DNA from: Cellulophaga baltica
GTDB taxonomy: Bacteria; Bacteroidota; Bacteroidia; Flavobacteriales; Flavobacteriaceae
NCBI RefSeq assembly: GCF_900102165.1
Contig: NZ_FNBD01000016.1
Coordinates: 1-61,465 of the forward strand
Length of the DNA stretch: 61,465 bases
Direction: 5' to 3'
The position numbers were made by a program, and so were the translations under genes. Positions 35,616 through 45,990 of the stretch are shown piece after piece. How positions within the stretch are numbered: the first letter of the stretch is position 1; every line of letters begins with the position of its first letter. The notes beneath the pieces are model-generated. The model worked only from the letters and a program-made list of their open reading frames with translations, did not search any database and had not been told where the DNA came from.

Positions 35616-36021
35616 TGTAAGCTCTACATTACAAAGCAAAAAATAGAAACAATTGAATAAACTCTACTAGTATCAGTGTTCTGAGCACTTTAAAAAGCAC
35701 GAAAAAAAATATATTTATTCCTGTCTTACAAACTAAAATTCATACCCTTAGAAAGTATAAATTAAACATTCTTAAGGGTTTACTTGTAAGTTTTATCTAT
35801 ATTTATAGCGTGCGTAAAATCTTTAGGTATTGAGTATAATACGTATTATTTTAGAAATTGGCACCCTAGAAATTTATACTTAGAAAATAAGTAGAATTTT
35901 TTAGAGTACAACAGTCATACTTGAGGGCTTTATGGACCTGATCAAAATTGGTTGAAATAAATCATGGTTTTATTCCTGATGCACGAGCTTAAAATTAATA
36001 TGCTTATCTAAACCTATTTTA
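35616..36021. other. 406-bp intergenic region
   Basis: AT-rich, with no frame and no strong hairpin. It must contain the kinase promoter, but no clean TAnnTTTG element was picked out. Confidence 0.35.
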
Positions 36022-37887
36022 ATGAGTCCTAATGTAAATGCTGAAATAATAGCGGTAATAGCTACAACAAACGATGATATCATATCTCAGTTTAATTCAG
36101 GAGCCCACACCTTATTAGGGTATTCTCCTGATGAAATGGTTGGCTCAAAAAAAAGTGATTCTTTTCTTTTAAAAGAAGAAATTGAAAACTTCAAAAGAGA
36201 TTTAGCAGCACGCTATCAGTTAAAAACTATTGACTTTGATCCCTACAAAATATTGGCTGAGCATGATGCGAATGATGCTAGAGAGTGGACTATCCTAAAA
36301 AAAGATGGCAGCACCTTTATTGCACATTCCACCATTACTCCTATGAAATATGAGAATGGTAAAAGCAACGGCTATATAAGAATTATACGAGATATCACTG
36401 ATCAGAAAAAGGTGGAGCGAGATTTGCTGCGTAAAAATGAAGTATTGAACCATGCCGAAAAAATAACCCTGATGGGGCATTGGCAGCTAGATACTATTAC
36501 TGATAATGTCAAATGGTCTAGCAACTTATACAATATTTTTGAAGTACATCCAGATGAAGTTTTAACATATGACACCTATTTTAGTTATGTTCATCCTGGA
36601 GATAAGGAAACTGTAAGTACTTCTTTTGAAAAATCTAAACAGGATAAACATTTTTACGATTTATTACATCACATTAAATTAGATAGTGGCAAAATCAAAA
36701 TAATTCAGCTTCTCGGAGAAGTTATTACAGATGAAAAGGGAGATGTTATTGAGATCATTGGAACCTGCCAAGATGTGACCCAGCAACGAATGGCAGAAAT
36801 TAAGTTTAAAGGTTTATTAGAATCTGCCCCAGATGCCATGGTTATTGTAAATGAAAAAGGTAAAATACAACTCATTAATAAACAGGCAGAAAAACTATTC
36901 GGATATTCTATAGGAGAACTATTAGACCAACCTGTAGAATTATTACTTCCTGAACGTTATATTAATGCACACGCTAACCACCGCGAGCTGTATTTCAATA
37001 TTCCCAAAACAAGAAAAATGGGAGAAGGAAAAGAGCTTTTTGGAATTGATAAACACGGAAGAGAAATTCCTATCCAAATAAGCTTAAGTCCGCTTAAAAC
37101 AGAAGAAGGAGTACTTGTTTCTGCTGCAGTTAGAGACATTACATTTCAGAAAAGAGCTGAAAAAAGAATCATAGACGCCAAAGGAAGCTTAGAACTATTA
37201 ACAGATAAGCTAACCATAAAAAACACCCAATTAGCAGATTTTGCGCATATAACCTCCCATAACTTACGAGCACCCGTGAGCAATCTAAATTCTTTATTAG
37301 AATTTTATAAGGATGCAGAAACAACTCTTGAAAAAGTGCAATTGTTTGAGAAATTTGAGAGTGTCATACATCACCTTACTTCTACCCTCAACACCTTAGT
37401 AGAAGCATTGAAAACAAAAGATGAAACCTCTAAAAATATAGAACTCCTCTCCTTTGAAGAAATCCTCTCTAAAACTAAAGAAATTCTTTCAGGTCAAATA
37501 ATAGCTACTAATGCTAAAATAAGTAGCGATTTTACAGCAGCTCCAACTATTATGTATAGTAAAGTTTATTTAGAGAGTATTTTCCTTAACTTAGTGAGTA
37601 ACGCTATAAAATATAAAGCGGAGGATAAAACTCCTGAAATTTTTATTAAAGCAACGGTAGAAAACGGAGTTCAAAAACTAAGCTTTAAAGATAATGGTCT
37701 GGGTATTAATTTAGTGAGACATGGCAAGAAAATATTTGGTTTAAATAAAGTGTTCCACCGCCATCCAGATGCCAAAGGAGTTGGTTTATTTATGACAAAA
37801 GTACAAGTAGAAGCCATGGGTGGTAAAATAACTGTTGAGAGTGAAGTCAACGAAGGCTCTATTTTCACCATAAAATTTAATAAATAG
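36022..37887 (+). CDS. PAS-domain sensor histidine kinase
   Basis: This 621-aa, apparently soluble kinase has three PAS/PAC units (about 1-140, 141-265 and 265-385; FGYSIGELLDQPVELLLPERY marks the third). A HisKA-type helix pair follows, with SHNLRAPVSNL as H box near residue 415. The ATPase shows LNLVSNAIKYK (N), FKDNGLGI (G1) and GVGLFMTK (G2). The absence of membrane segments suggests it reads an internal signal such as redox or a ligand. The receiver protein follows after 3 bp and is the obvious partner. Confidence 0.9.
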   Translation: MSPNVNAEIIAVIATTNDDIISQFNSGAHTLLGYSPDEMVGSKKSDSFLLKEEIENFKRDLAARYQLKTIDFDPYKILAEHDANDAREWTILKKDGSTFIAHSTITPMKYENGKSNGYIRIIRDITDQKKVERDLLRKNEVLNHAEKITLMGHWQLDTITDNVKWSSNLYNIFEVHPDEVLTYDTYFSYVHPGDKETVSTSFEKSKQDKHFYDLLHHIKLDSGKIKIIQLLGEVITDEKGDVIEIIGTCQDVTQQRMAEIKFKGLLESAPDAMVIVNEKGKIQLINKQAEKLFGYSIGELLDQPVELLLPERYINAHANHRELYFNIPKTRKMGEGKELFGIDKHGREIPIQISLSPLKTEEGVLVSAAVRDITFQKRAEKRIIDAKGSLELLTDKLTIKNTQLADFAHITSHNLRAPVSNLNSLLEFYKDAETTLEKVQLFEKFESVIHHLTSTLNTLVEALKTKDETSKNIELLSFEEILSKTKEILSGQIIATNAKISSDFTAAPTIMYSKVYLESIFLNLVSNAIKYKAEDKTPEIFIKATVENGVQKLSFKDNGLGINLVRHGKKIFGLNKVFHRHPDAKGVGLFMTKVQVEAMGGKITVESEVNEGSIFTIKFNK

Positions 37888-37890
37888 AAG

Positions 37891-38310
37891 ATGATTAAGA
37901 ACTTTAATTTTTGTATTGTTGATGACGATGACATTTACCAATTTACAGTAATAAAAACAATAAAAGCGCTCAATCTAGCTAAAAAAATTATTGCTTTTTC
38001 TGATGGCGAAGAGGCCTTAGATTTCATGATAAAAAACCTTCACAAAGATGAAGAATTACCAGATGTTATTCTACTAGACATCAATATGCCTATCATGGAT
38101 GGCTTTCAGTTTATGGAAGAATACATAAAGATTAAACCTAAATTAGGAAAAAAAATAACTATTTACATGGTTTCATCTTCAGTAGATACTGTAGATATTG
38201 AACGTGCAAAAAAAATAAGTGAAATCTCTGATTACATTATAAAACCTATTAAAAAAGGGGAATTAAAATCTATTGTAGATAAACTTATTGATGAAGGTAA
38301 TGAGGACTAA
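37891..38310 (+). CDS. Single-domain response regulator
   Basis: This 139-aa receiver has acidic pocket VDDDD (about 10-14), phospho-acceptor Asp in LLDINMP, a conserved Ser/Thr (VSSS) and Lys in IIKPI. There is no DNA-binding domain, so it acts by protein interaction or phosphorelay. It is co-transcribed with the PAS kinase (3-bp gap). Confidence 0.92.
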   Translation: MIKNFNFCIVDDDDIYQFTVIKTIKALNLAKKIIAFSDGEEALDFMIKNLHKDEELPDVILLDINMPIMDGFQFMEEYIKIKPKLGKKITIYMVSSSVDTVDIERAKKISEISDYIIKPIKKGELKSIVDKLIDEGNED

Positions 38311-38449
38311 AATACAATTAATCTACTATCCTTTTTTTTACACCTTTAATACCAAACTATATAAAACAGTGGCTATTGAATTAGTTACTGCTACAGGAAG
38401 TAGTTTTCAGTAATCTATAGTAAAAAATAGCACATTCAGAATGTAACCT

Positions 38450-39190
38450 ATGCACTTAAAAACACTAATCTTCATAGGATTTAGCGTCTCGTTAATTACT
38501 TATGGGCAAGAAATTGACAAATCCGAATATGTAAAAGACAGTCTGCTACATCGTTTTACGCGAGAAATTGAAGAAATTATCCAATCTAAAAATGACAGTA
38601 CTAGCATCTTAAAAATAGTAAAAAAGAAGTGTGATGCTGCTATGTTTCATTTTGAGTCTTTTAAGGATACCAACAGTAAATTACAGCTTTATCATTTTTC
38701 AAAAGATTTTTATCATCTTAATTATATTTCCGAATTAATAGACCGTGAAACACAGAAAATTGTTCATACTGATTTTAAAAGGCATCAATATTTTGTAGAG
38801 GTACATGCGCTGAATGCTAAAGAATTTTTGATTATTGAAAGGCAAGATGATTTATCCTTCTCTTGTTATTCTGCCACCGTTTTTAAACTAAAAAAAGAGA
38901 CTGCCATAAAAAAGAAAGGATTTAGACAAGGATCAGAATTGATCGTATGTTCTTGGACATCTATAGCCACATCCTATCCTACGGATGAGAATAAAGAATT
39001 GCTCCCTAAAAGTGGACTCACATTTTACGAGCCTTCTAAAATAACGTATGAAACGGACACAAAAACCATTTCCTACCCTTATAAAAACAGCACTACTGGA
39101 GCACTAGAAGAACAGAAGGCTACCTATAAAAATGGCAAATTCAAGATTGATGATTATGATGTACGCAATTTTTTAGATGGAATAAAATGA
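38450..39190 (+). CDS. Secreted hypothetical protein, 246 aa
   Basis: The signal peptide ends near LITYGQ (residue 20). The mature part is mixed alpha/beta, with no recognised family. Translation of the following beta-barrel gene begins inside its stop (ATGA overlap), so the two were an operon and probably work together at the cell envelope. Confidence 0.65.
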   Translation: MHLKTLIFIGFSVSLITYGQEIDKSEYVKDSLLHRFTREIEEIIQSKNDSTSILKIVKKKCDAAMFHFESFKDTNSKLQLYHFSKDFYHLNYISELIDRETQKIVHTDFKRHQYFVEVHALNAKEFLIIERQDDLSFSCYSATVFKLKKETAIKKKGFRQGSELIVCSWTSIATSYPTDENKELLPKSGLTFYEPSKITYETDTKTISYPYKNSTTGALEEQKATYKNGKFKIDDYDVRNFLDGIK

Positions 39191-39705
39191 TAAAAAATAG
39201 CTTAAGTATCTGTATCCTTTGTATAGGTTTTATGGCATTTGGCCAGGAAACTTAAAATGATAGCATCCCGAATTGGGGGTCTCACCATTTTAGTTCTGAA
39301 AAACAAATTTCGTTTCGCGTTGGAGCAGGAATACAAAAATCATTCTATAAAGAAATTGGTCTAGCATTACATAAATGTAATTATGGCGATACTGGCTTTT
39401 TCTCTAATGATATCTATAGTGCTCTGGAATGGACTCCTAGCCAAAGAAAAGATATCTATGGTTTAAAAATTGGCTACGAGGTCAATACCTACTTACTTAA
39501 TTTGGGTTTAGAAGCTAAATACCTGAGCGATTTTGAAGAACGAGATTTTGTCATAACACCAAAAATAGGTTTAGGACTCTATGGTGATGTAAATATCTTT
39601 TATGGATATAGCATTTCTACACATAAAAATCCTTTTTCAAAAGATATAGGTCGCCACCAATTATCGATCATATTAAACCTCAATAAACATTTTTTAAGCT
39701 CATAA
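39187..39705 (+). pseudogene. Outer-membrane beta-barrel-like protein, nonsense-interrupted
   Basis: ATG 39187 encodes a signal peptide ending MAFGQET, directly followed by TAA at 39253-39255. The frame then stays open to 39705, with short amphipathic strands rich in Gly, Tyr and Phe (ISFRVGAGIQKSFYKEIGLAL, KIGLGLYGDVNIFYGYS). The single stop after the leader prevents export of the full product. It is either a point mutation or a base-call error. Confidence 0.65.
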
Positions 39706-39771
39706 AGCTACTATATACTTCTTTTCTGTATTTTTAGGCTAAAGGCACTATGCCCACAAAGTACCTAAACA

Positions 39772-40311
39772 ATGTATACAGAATTTAAAACAGAACGCTT
39801 ACGACTAAGACCTACATTAGAGGAAGATGCTGAATTAATTTATCAGTTAATGAACACAGATAAGTTTATAAAATATGTAGACGATAGAGGTATTATTTCT
39901 ATTCCGATGGCTGCCGATTATATAAAACGTATGATGCTCCCACAACTAAAGGCGCTAGGATTTTCTAGTTATACTATGATCACAAAACATGATGAAGTAA
40001 AAATTGGCACCTGCGGACTTTACAATCGGGATGGTGTAGCGGGTATTGATATTGGATTTGGGCTTTTACCTGGTTTTGAAGGGCTAGGCTATGCCTATGA
40101 AGCGAGTCATAGAATTTTGAATGCCGCTTTTGATGAATTTAAGCTGAATGAAGTAAAAGCAATTACCTCTAAAGAGAATTTTTCTTCTCAAAAACTGTTA
40201 GAAAAACTAGGCCTACAAAAAGACGGTGTAACGAAACTTCCTAATTCCGATGAAGAGATTTTACTTTACACATTAGCAGCAAATAAGCGCAGAATAGCTC
40301 AAAAAGATTAA
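39772..40311 (+). CDS. RimJ/RimL-like GNAT acetyltransferase
   Basis: This 179-aa GNAT protein starts TERLRLRPTLEEDAELIYQL, as in RimJ/RimL-like N-acetyltransferases, and has acetyl-CoA contacts in GFEGLGYAYEA and a C-terminal SSQKLLEKLGLQ. It may modify N-terminal amines or small molecules, but the substrate is unproven. Monocistronic as far as can be seen. Confidence 0.88.
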   Translation: MYTEFKTERLRLRPTLEEDAELIYQLMNTDKFIKYVDDRGIISIPMAADYIKRMMLPQLKALGFSSYTMITKHDEVKIGTCGLYNRDGVAGIDIGFGLLPGFEGLGYAYEASHRILNAAFDEFKLNEVKAITSKENFSSQKLLEKLGLQKDGVTKLPNSDEEILLYTLAANKRRIAQKD

Positions 40312-40460
40312 AGAAAATATCAGGTTGCCGAGAAAATAGTTTTATATTTAATGGATATGAAAACGCTTATAACTACATTTTTAAGTAGAAAGCATATTTT
40401 AATTCAACATAGAACGGCCATACAAAAAACACTTTTCAGTACACTTAAACAATACATTTT

Positions 40461-41483
40461 ATGGAATCATCTGCATTAAAAAAAATTATTCAAGGTATTC
40501 CCAAAGCCGAATTACATTTACATATTGAAGGAAGTTTTGAACCTGAGCTGATGTTTAAAATAGCTAAAAGAAACAACATTACACTGGCGTATGATTCCAT
40601 AGCTTCCTTAAAAGAAGCCTATAAATTTAATAATCTTCAAGAATTCCTAGACCTATATTATATTGGCGCACAAGTCCTCATTCATGAACAAGATTTTTAT
40701 GATTTAACGTGGGCATACCTTACTAAAGTCCACAGTCAAAATGTAGTGCACGTCGAAGTCTTTTTTGATCCACAAACCCATACCGATAGAGGCATTTCTT
40801 TTGATGTAGTATTCAATGGAATTTTTAAGGCATTAGAAAAAGCCAAAGAAGAATTAAATATCTCCTACCAACTTATTATGTCGTATTTGAGACATTTAAG
40901 TGAAGAAGAAGCCTTTAAAACACTAGAATCTTCATTGCCTTATAAACAATACATTCATGGTGTTGGGCTAGATTCTTCTGAAATGGGCAACCCGCCTAGT
41001 AAGTTTTCTAAAGTCTTTAAAGCCTCTGCAGACGAAGGTTACAAATTGGTAGCGCATGCAGGAGAAGAAGGACCATCAACTTACATTTGGGAAGCTTTAG
41101 ACCTCCTTAAAGTTGTCCGTATAGATCACGGAAACCGGTGTTTAGATGATGAAGCACTGGTAGAAAGGTTGCTAAAAGAAAAGATTGCATTAACCTTATG
41201 TCCATTAAGTAATGTAGCACTTAAAGTTATTCAAAAAATGGAAGAACATCCTGTAGCTAAAATGCTTGACAAAGGGCTAATAGCCACTATACATTCAGAT
41301 GATCCTGCTTATTTTGGCGGGTACATGAATGAAAATTACTATGAAACGGCTAAGGCGCTAAATTTAAATAAATCACAACTTATGCAATTAGCCATCAATG
41401 CCTTTGAAGCCAGCTGGTTGAGTGCTGCACGCAAAGAAGAACACATCAATCAAGTAAAAGAATATTTTAGTTTACTTGACTAA
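40461..41483 (+). CDS. Adenine deaminase (adenosine-deaminase fold)
   Basis: This 340-aa zinc hydrolase would convert adenine (or adenosine) to hypoxanthine (or inosine). The zinc ligands are His19 and His21 in AELHLHIEGS, His199 in VAHAGEEGP, and Asp280 in HSDDP, with catalytic Glu202. GLDSSEMGNPPSKF, where adenosine deaminases have a GDE-type segment, favours the adenine-specific subgroup. It is cytosolic and stands alone upstream of the broken OmpA gene. Confidence 0.85.
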   Translation: MESSALKKIIQGIPKAELHLHIEGSFEPELMFKIAKRNNITLAYDSIASLKEAYKFNNLQEFLDLYYIGAQVLIHEQDFYDLTWAYLTKVHSQNVVHVEVFFDPQTHTDRGISFDVVFNGIFKALEKAKEELNISYQLIMSYLRHLSEEEAFKTLESSLPYKQYIHGVGLDSSEMGNPPSKFSKVFKASADEGYKLVAHAGEEGPSTYIWEALDLLKVVRIDHGNRCLDDEALVERLLKEKIALTLCPLSNVALKVIQKMEEHPVAKMLDKGLIATIHSDDPAYFGGYMNENYYETAKALNLNKSQLMQLAINAFEASWLSAARKEEHINQVKEYFSLLD

Positions 41484-41668
41484 TAATACATTTTATTCTT
41501 GCCAAGATTAAGCTAAGATTTCAACTAAAATATCTTTACTTATTATCCTTCAAAAAACTAACAGTCAGGTTTTTAATTTGATGTTTAGCGTATATTTCCT
41601 AAGTCAGCAAAACAAATAGTTTAACGCCAGCGTAGCTGTGGTCTCTTTTTTTAATAAAACCAATAACG

Positions 41669-42682
41669 ATGAAAAAAATAGCTTTAATCAATCTAGTTTT
41701 AGTAACATTCCTTTCCTGCAAGGATACTACAGCAGAAAAAACGAATAAAGAGATAGAAAGCAATACCACTCCGGTAGCGGTTCCCACCGAAAAAGCACCA
41801 AATAAAGAAGTTGAAAAAAGAATTTTCTTGGGCAGAAATCCCAGAATCAACCGTTGATATCGGTGAATTTCCCTATCTAACACCTCCTAAAGGGATGATT
41901 GTAGATAAAGACGAATCAGAATCTTTTGAATTTGATAAATTGGAATTTTTTGACGGAAGGCAGTTCTTTGTTCTTGATGGAAAAGTGGAACGAATGAGTA
42001 TTGCTATGGAAGGCGATAAAGAATGGGAACAATATTTATTTGACAAAAGCGTATCTGAATATTTAAATCTATAGGGGCGATCTTACTTTTTGAAGGACAG
42101 ATTCCTTACGAACAAACTCAAAAATGGGGAGATAACCCAAATGCTATTTATAAACACATGCATGAGTTTTACGCAGGAGATGTTGTAAACGGCCCAATTA
42201 GCCTATATGTTTTACAAACAGCTCAACAAAAATTAGGCTTTCAAATTTCTTCAAAATCAAGAACTATAGGTGTTGTAGCATATAAAGATTTTGAGCAAAC
42301 TATTGAGAAAATTACAGCTGAAACCATGTTAGAAGATATCAACGCTAAAGGCTTTGCTACGCTGCATATAAATTTTGACAAGGGTAAATCTAGAATTAAA
42401 GCAGATTCCTATGATATAATTAATGAAATTGCAAAAATGATGAAAGCGAGTCCCGATTTAAAAATTAAAATCGAGGGACATACAGACAATACAGGGGATG
42501 AAGTTGCTAATTTGAAATTATCAAAAAATAGAGCTAGAGCGGTTCTTATGGCGCTTACAGATGAAGATATTGATGAAGCACGATTAAAAAGTGAAGGTTT
42601 TGGACAAACAAAACCTGTAGAAGACAATGCTACGGAAGAAGGTAAGGCTAAAAACAGAAGGGTTACATTGAGAAAGTTGTAA
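41669..42682 (+). pseudogene. OmpA-family lipoprotein with two frameshifts
   Basis: Three frames must be joined to read one protein. The first (from ATG 41669) gives a lipoprotein leader (VTFLSC, Cys17). The second (continuing KEFSWAEIPESTV) is reached after an A6 run at 41814-41819 that is one A too long. The third (IGAILLFEGQIPYEQ) begins near 42065. The C-terminus is an intact OmpA domain, with GHTDNTGDEVANLKLS and NRRVTL. Such domains hold peptidoglycan. Homopolymer runs at the breakpoints are compatible with sequencing error. Confidence 0.75.
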
Positions 42683-42857
42683 TCATGACTTCATACTCAA
42701 ATCTATAGACAACTTGTAGAAACCGCTCATACACCTAAAAACTTGCATACCGGTGCCCACTTATTAAAAGACCTATCTTCTTTTTGTTTGCTAAATTACC
42801 TACTTGCCTGTACTTGTATACCACAAATACTAAAGGTTATTAAAACGAATACCGAAC

Positions 42858-44072
42858 ATGAAAAATAAAACAATATCCTTCAAAAACTCAAAAGGAGTTC
42901 TAATTTCCGGTAAACTAGAAGTACCTGCCAACCAACATCCTATTGCTTATGCCCTATTTGCGCATTGCTTTACATGTAATAAAAATTTAACTCCTGTCAG
43001 AAATATATCAAGAGCACTAACGCTTCAGGGTTTTGGTGTTATACGTTTTGATTTTACCGGACTTGGACAAAGCGAAGGTGATTTTTCAGACACAAATTTC
43101 TCTTCTAACATTCAAGATCTAGAAGATGTCGCTAATTATATGGCGCTTGAATTAGAAGCTCCTAAATTAATCATAGGCCATTCTTTAGGGGGTGCCGCGG
43201 CAATATACGCTGCTAGAAAAATAAGTTCTGTTGATGCTGTAGCCACAATCGGTGCCCCATCATCTCCCCAACATGTGCAACATCTTTTTAAAAATGGCTT
43301 GGAAGAGATTGAAGCTAATGGAAAAGCAATGGTAACTATTGGAGGAAGACCTTTCGCTATTGCAAAACAATTTATTGAAGATCTATCGAGCAAAAATATG
43401 AGTGCTATTGTAAAATCATTACGAAAACCACTTTTGATCCTACATTCTCCACAAGATACGACTGTAGGCATAAAAAATGCTGCCGAGATCTATGCTGAAG
43501 CCATGCACCCTAAAAGCTTTGTTTCCTTAGATGGTGCAGATCATTTGCTATCACATAAAGAAGATTCTGCCTACGTTGGTAATTTAATTGCACAATGGGC
43601 ATCGAGATATATTAAAAAAGAGGATAAAAAGAAGCTTACAACCTCAAAACAAGTTGTTGTACAAATTGGAAACGAAAGTCTTACGACCTCTATTTTAGCT
43701 GCAGGACACCCTTTAATTGCAGATGAACCGGAAAGCGTAGGTGGCAATAATTTTGGACCAGCCCCTTATGACCTTTTGCTTTCTTCTTTAGGCGCTTGTA
43801 CAGCAATGACCTTACGATTATATGCCAATCTAAAGAAATGGGATTTAAAAGAAGTTATTGTACACCTTACCCATGGCAAAGATTATATAAAAGATTGTAT
43901 GGAATGTGATGAGAAAAAATCAAAAATTGATCATATTACAAAAAACATAGAACTAATAGGTGATTTGGATGAGGCTCAAAAAAAACGCCTTCTTGAGATT
44001 GCAGATAAATGTCCTGTACACAAAACGCTTCATCAATCTGTTGTGGTAACTTCTAGTTTGATTGTTTCCTGA
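42858..44072 (+). CDS. Bifunctional alpha/beta hydrolase-OsmC protein
   Basis: This 404-aa cytosolic fusion has an N-terminal hydrolase domain (to about 255), with nucleophile Ser109 in GHSLGG and His in GADHLL. The C-terminal OsmC-type peroxiredoxin domain has redox cysteines Cys314 (LGACTAM) and Cys385 (DKCPVHKTL). It probably reduces organic hydroperoxides. The fusion is known in other bacteria. The hydrolase half may process lipid or ester substrates. Confidence 0.88.
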   Translation: MKNKTISFKNSKGVLISGKLEVPANQHPIAYALFAHCFTCNKNLTPVRNISRALTLQGFGVIRFDFTGLGQSEGDFSDTNFSSNIQDLEDVANYMALELEAPKLIIGHSLGGAAAIYAARKISSVDAVATIGAPSSPQHVQHLFKNGLEEIEANGKAMVTIGGRPFAIAKQFIEDLSSKNMSAIVKSLRKPLLILHSPQDTTVGIKNAAEIYAEAMHPKSFVSLDGADHLLSHKEDSAYVGNLIAQWASRYIKKEDKKKLTTSKQVVVQIGNESLTTSILAAGHPLIADEPESVGGNNFGPAPYDLLLSSLGACTAMTLRLYANLKKWDLKEVIVHLTHGKDYIKDCMECDEKKSKIDHITKNIELIGDLDEAQKKRLLEIADKCPVHKTLHQSVVVTSSLIVS

Positions 44073-44176
44073 AAAATATATGCTTGTTAACCCTATCTTT
44101 CTTATGATAGATTGGGTTCCCTATACACGCTAAAGACTATAAATGCGTTTATCAATTAAACCATTAACAACAACCG

Positions 44177-45727
44177 ATGATAAGCGCCATGAATTTGATT
44201 CTTAACTATAAATACGCCTTTGTTCTTTTTTTATTAATACTAGCTTCTTGTAATGAAGAACAGAAGATAACTCCACCAACAGATTTCTGTGCTAACATTC
44301 ATAAAAACGACAGTATAACATTAAGCAAGGAATTAGCCAGCGTAAAAGAATTGATGGCTACGAAAACCGGTGTATATGTTTTAGAAGACGGCAGTGGTTC
44401 TATGGTGGCCAGAGCGTGGCTTAGCGAATATGCAGAAAAGACCATAGACATTCAATATTTTATTTTTTCTACCGATATTGTAGGTTTAATTGCTTGTGAT
44501 TATTTGATTAGAGCAGCAGATCGCGGGGTTAAAGTAAGAATTATTGTAGATGACATTATGGTAAATGCAGACATTCAGGATATTTTAACCTTTGCCTCTC
44601 ACAAAAATATTGAAGTCAAAATTTATAACCCAGGAGTTAATCTAGGAAAAAACATTTTTAAAAAAATACAAAAATTTACAACAGATTTTAGAACTGCCAA
44701 TCAACGTATGCACAACAAAACGTTCATAGTAGATGGTAAAGTGGTCATTACTGGAGGCAGGAATATTGCCGATGAGTATTTTGATTATGACCATGAGTAT
44801 AATTTTAGAGATAGGGATATTCTATTATTAGGAAAAATAGCTAAAACTGTAAATACTTCTTTTGACCAATTTTGGAATAGCACCTTAACAAAAGAGGTTT
44901 CAGAAGTTATTGAAGAGCTACCTGAAAATATAACATCAGAAGAAAGATTTGACAAACTTCATGAATATGCCTGTAATCCTTATAATTTTTGGCCACAAGT
45001 TAGAAAGCGTATTGCTGCCTTACCTACAACATTTAAAAAAATTAATGCATCAGGAGATTTAGTTTGGTTAGATGATGTACAGTTTATTTCTGATGCTCCC
45101 GGAAAAAATGATGGAGAAAGTGGTTTAGGAGGTGGCGGAATTTCTACTAGTGCCTTAATTAACCTAGTTAAAAATGCGAAATCATCTATAGACATTCAAA
45201 CCCCATATTTAATAACAACAAAATTAGCGCAAAATTTATTTAAAGATGCCGTAGACCGCGGTGTAAAAATTAGAATCTTAACGAATAGCTTAGCTTCAAC
45301 AGATAACGTAGAAGCTTTCAGTAGTTATCAAACAGATAGAAAAAAATTATTACAAACAGGTGTAAGAATCTTTGAATTTAGACCTGATGCTGCAGAACGT
45401 AAAAAAATTATGACAGGAGAGTTACAAGAAAAACTAGACTACACTCCTATTTTTGGGTTGCATGCAAAATCTATGGTTGTAGACCATAAAACAACAGTCA
45501 TTGGCACCTTTAATCTAGACCCCAGAAGTGCTAATTTAAATACTGAATGTGTGGTTATTGTTACTTCTGAAAAAATTTCAAAGGGTGTTTTAAGCGGAAT
45601 GGAAGAAGAGTTTAAACCTGAAAATTCATGGGAGACCACGTTAGATTTCAATCCAGATTCTGAAGTAAATAAGTATAAACGATTAAAAACTTGGACCAGA
45701 AAATTAATTCCAAAAGAAATCCTGTAA
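44177..45727 (+). CDS. Phospholipase D-like lipoprotein (ClsC/YmdC type)
   Basis: This 516-aa protein carries two HKD motifs, MHNKTFIVDG (His179, Lys181) and LHAKSMVVD (His429, Lys431), forming one active site, with GGRNIADEYFD and FNLDPRSANLNTE downstream. The N-terminus is a lipoprotein leader (LILASC), so it is envelope-anchored. Family members transfer or hydrolyse phosphatidyl groups, for example cardiolipin synthase C. It is flanked by unrelated genes. Confidence 0.88.
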   Translation: MISAMNLILNYKYAFVLFLLILASCNEEQKITPPTDFCANIHKNDSITLSKELASVKELMATKTGVYVLEDGSGSMVARAWLSEYAEKTIDIQYFIFSTDIVGLIACDYLIRAADRGVKVRIIVDDIMVNADIQDILTFASHKNIEVKIYNPGVNLGKNIFKKIQKFTTDFRTANQRMHNKTFIVDGKVVITGGRNIADEYFDYDHEYNFRDRDILLLGKIAKTVNTSFDQFWNSTLTKEVSEVIEELPENITSEERFDKLHEYACNPYNFWPQVRKRIAALPTTFKKINASGDLVWLDDVQFISDAPGKNDGESGLGGGGISTSALINLVKNAKSSIDIQTPYLITTKLAQNLFKDAVDRGVKIRILTNSLASTDNVEAFSSYQTDRKKLLQTGVRIFEFRPDAAERKKIMTGELQEKLDYTPIFGLHAKSMVVDHKTTVIGTFNLDPRSANLNTECVVIVTSEKISKGVLSGMEEEFKPENSWETTLDFNPDSEVNKYKRLKTWTRKLIPKEIL

Positions 45728-45990
45728 GTTATAGTACTTCACAAACTATTTTAAAGCCTTAAAGCAGCTCCACTTATCTAGATATAAAAAATCATAAGGA
45801 ATACCCTACAGGTCATGCATTCAGTATGCTTTTTCAAAAGATCTTATTAATTAATAACAGCTCATACTACCATAGTGATCATAGAAATTAAAAGAATTAA
45901 GCTGTTGTAATGGGTCAAAATTCAAATACAATTTTAACCTTCTTTAATCGTTAATTTCTAACAATAACCATCTAAATTATTATCCTAATT

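Noticed and set aside
41811-42074. Independent 87-aa gene between OmpA fragments
   Set aside because: It joins the flanking frames into one lipoprotein sequence, so it is a frameshifted part and not a gene.
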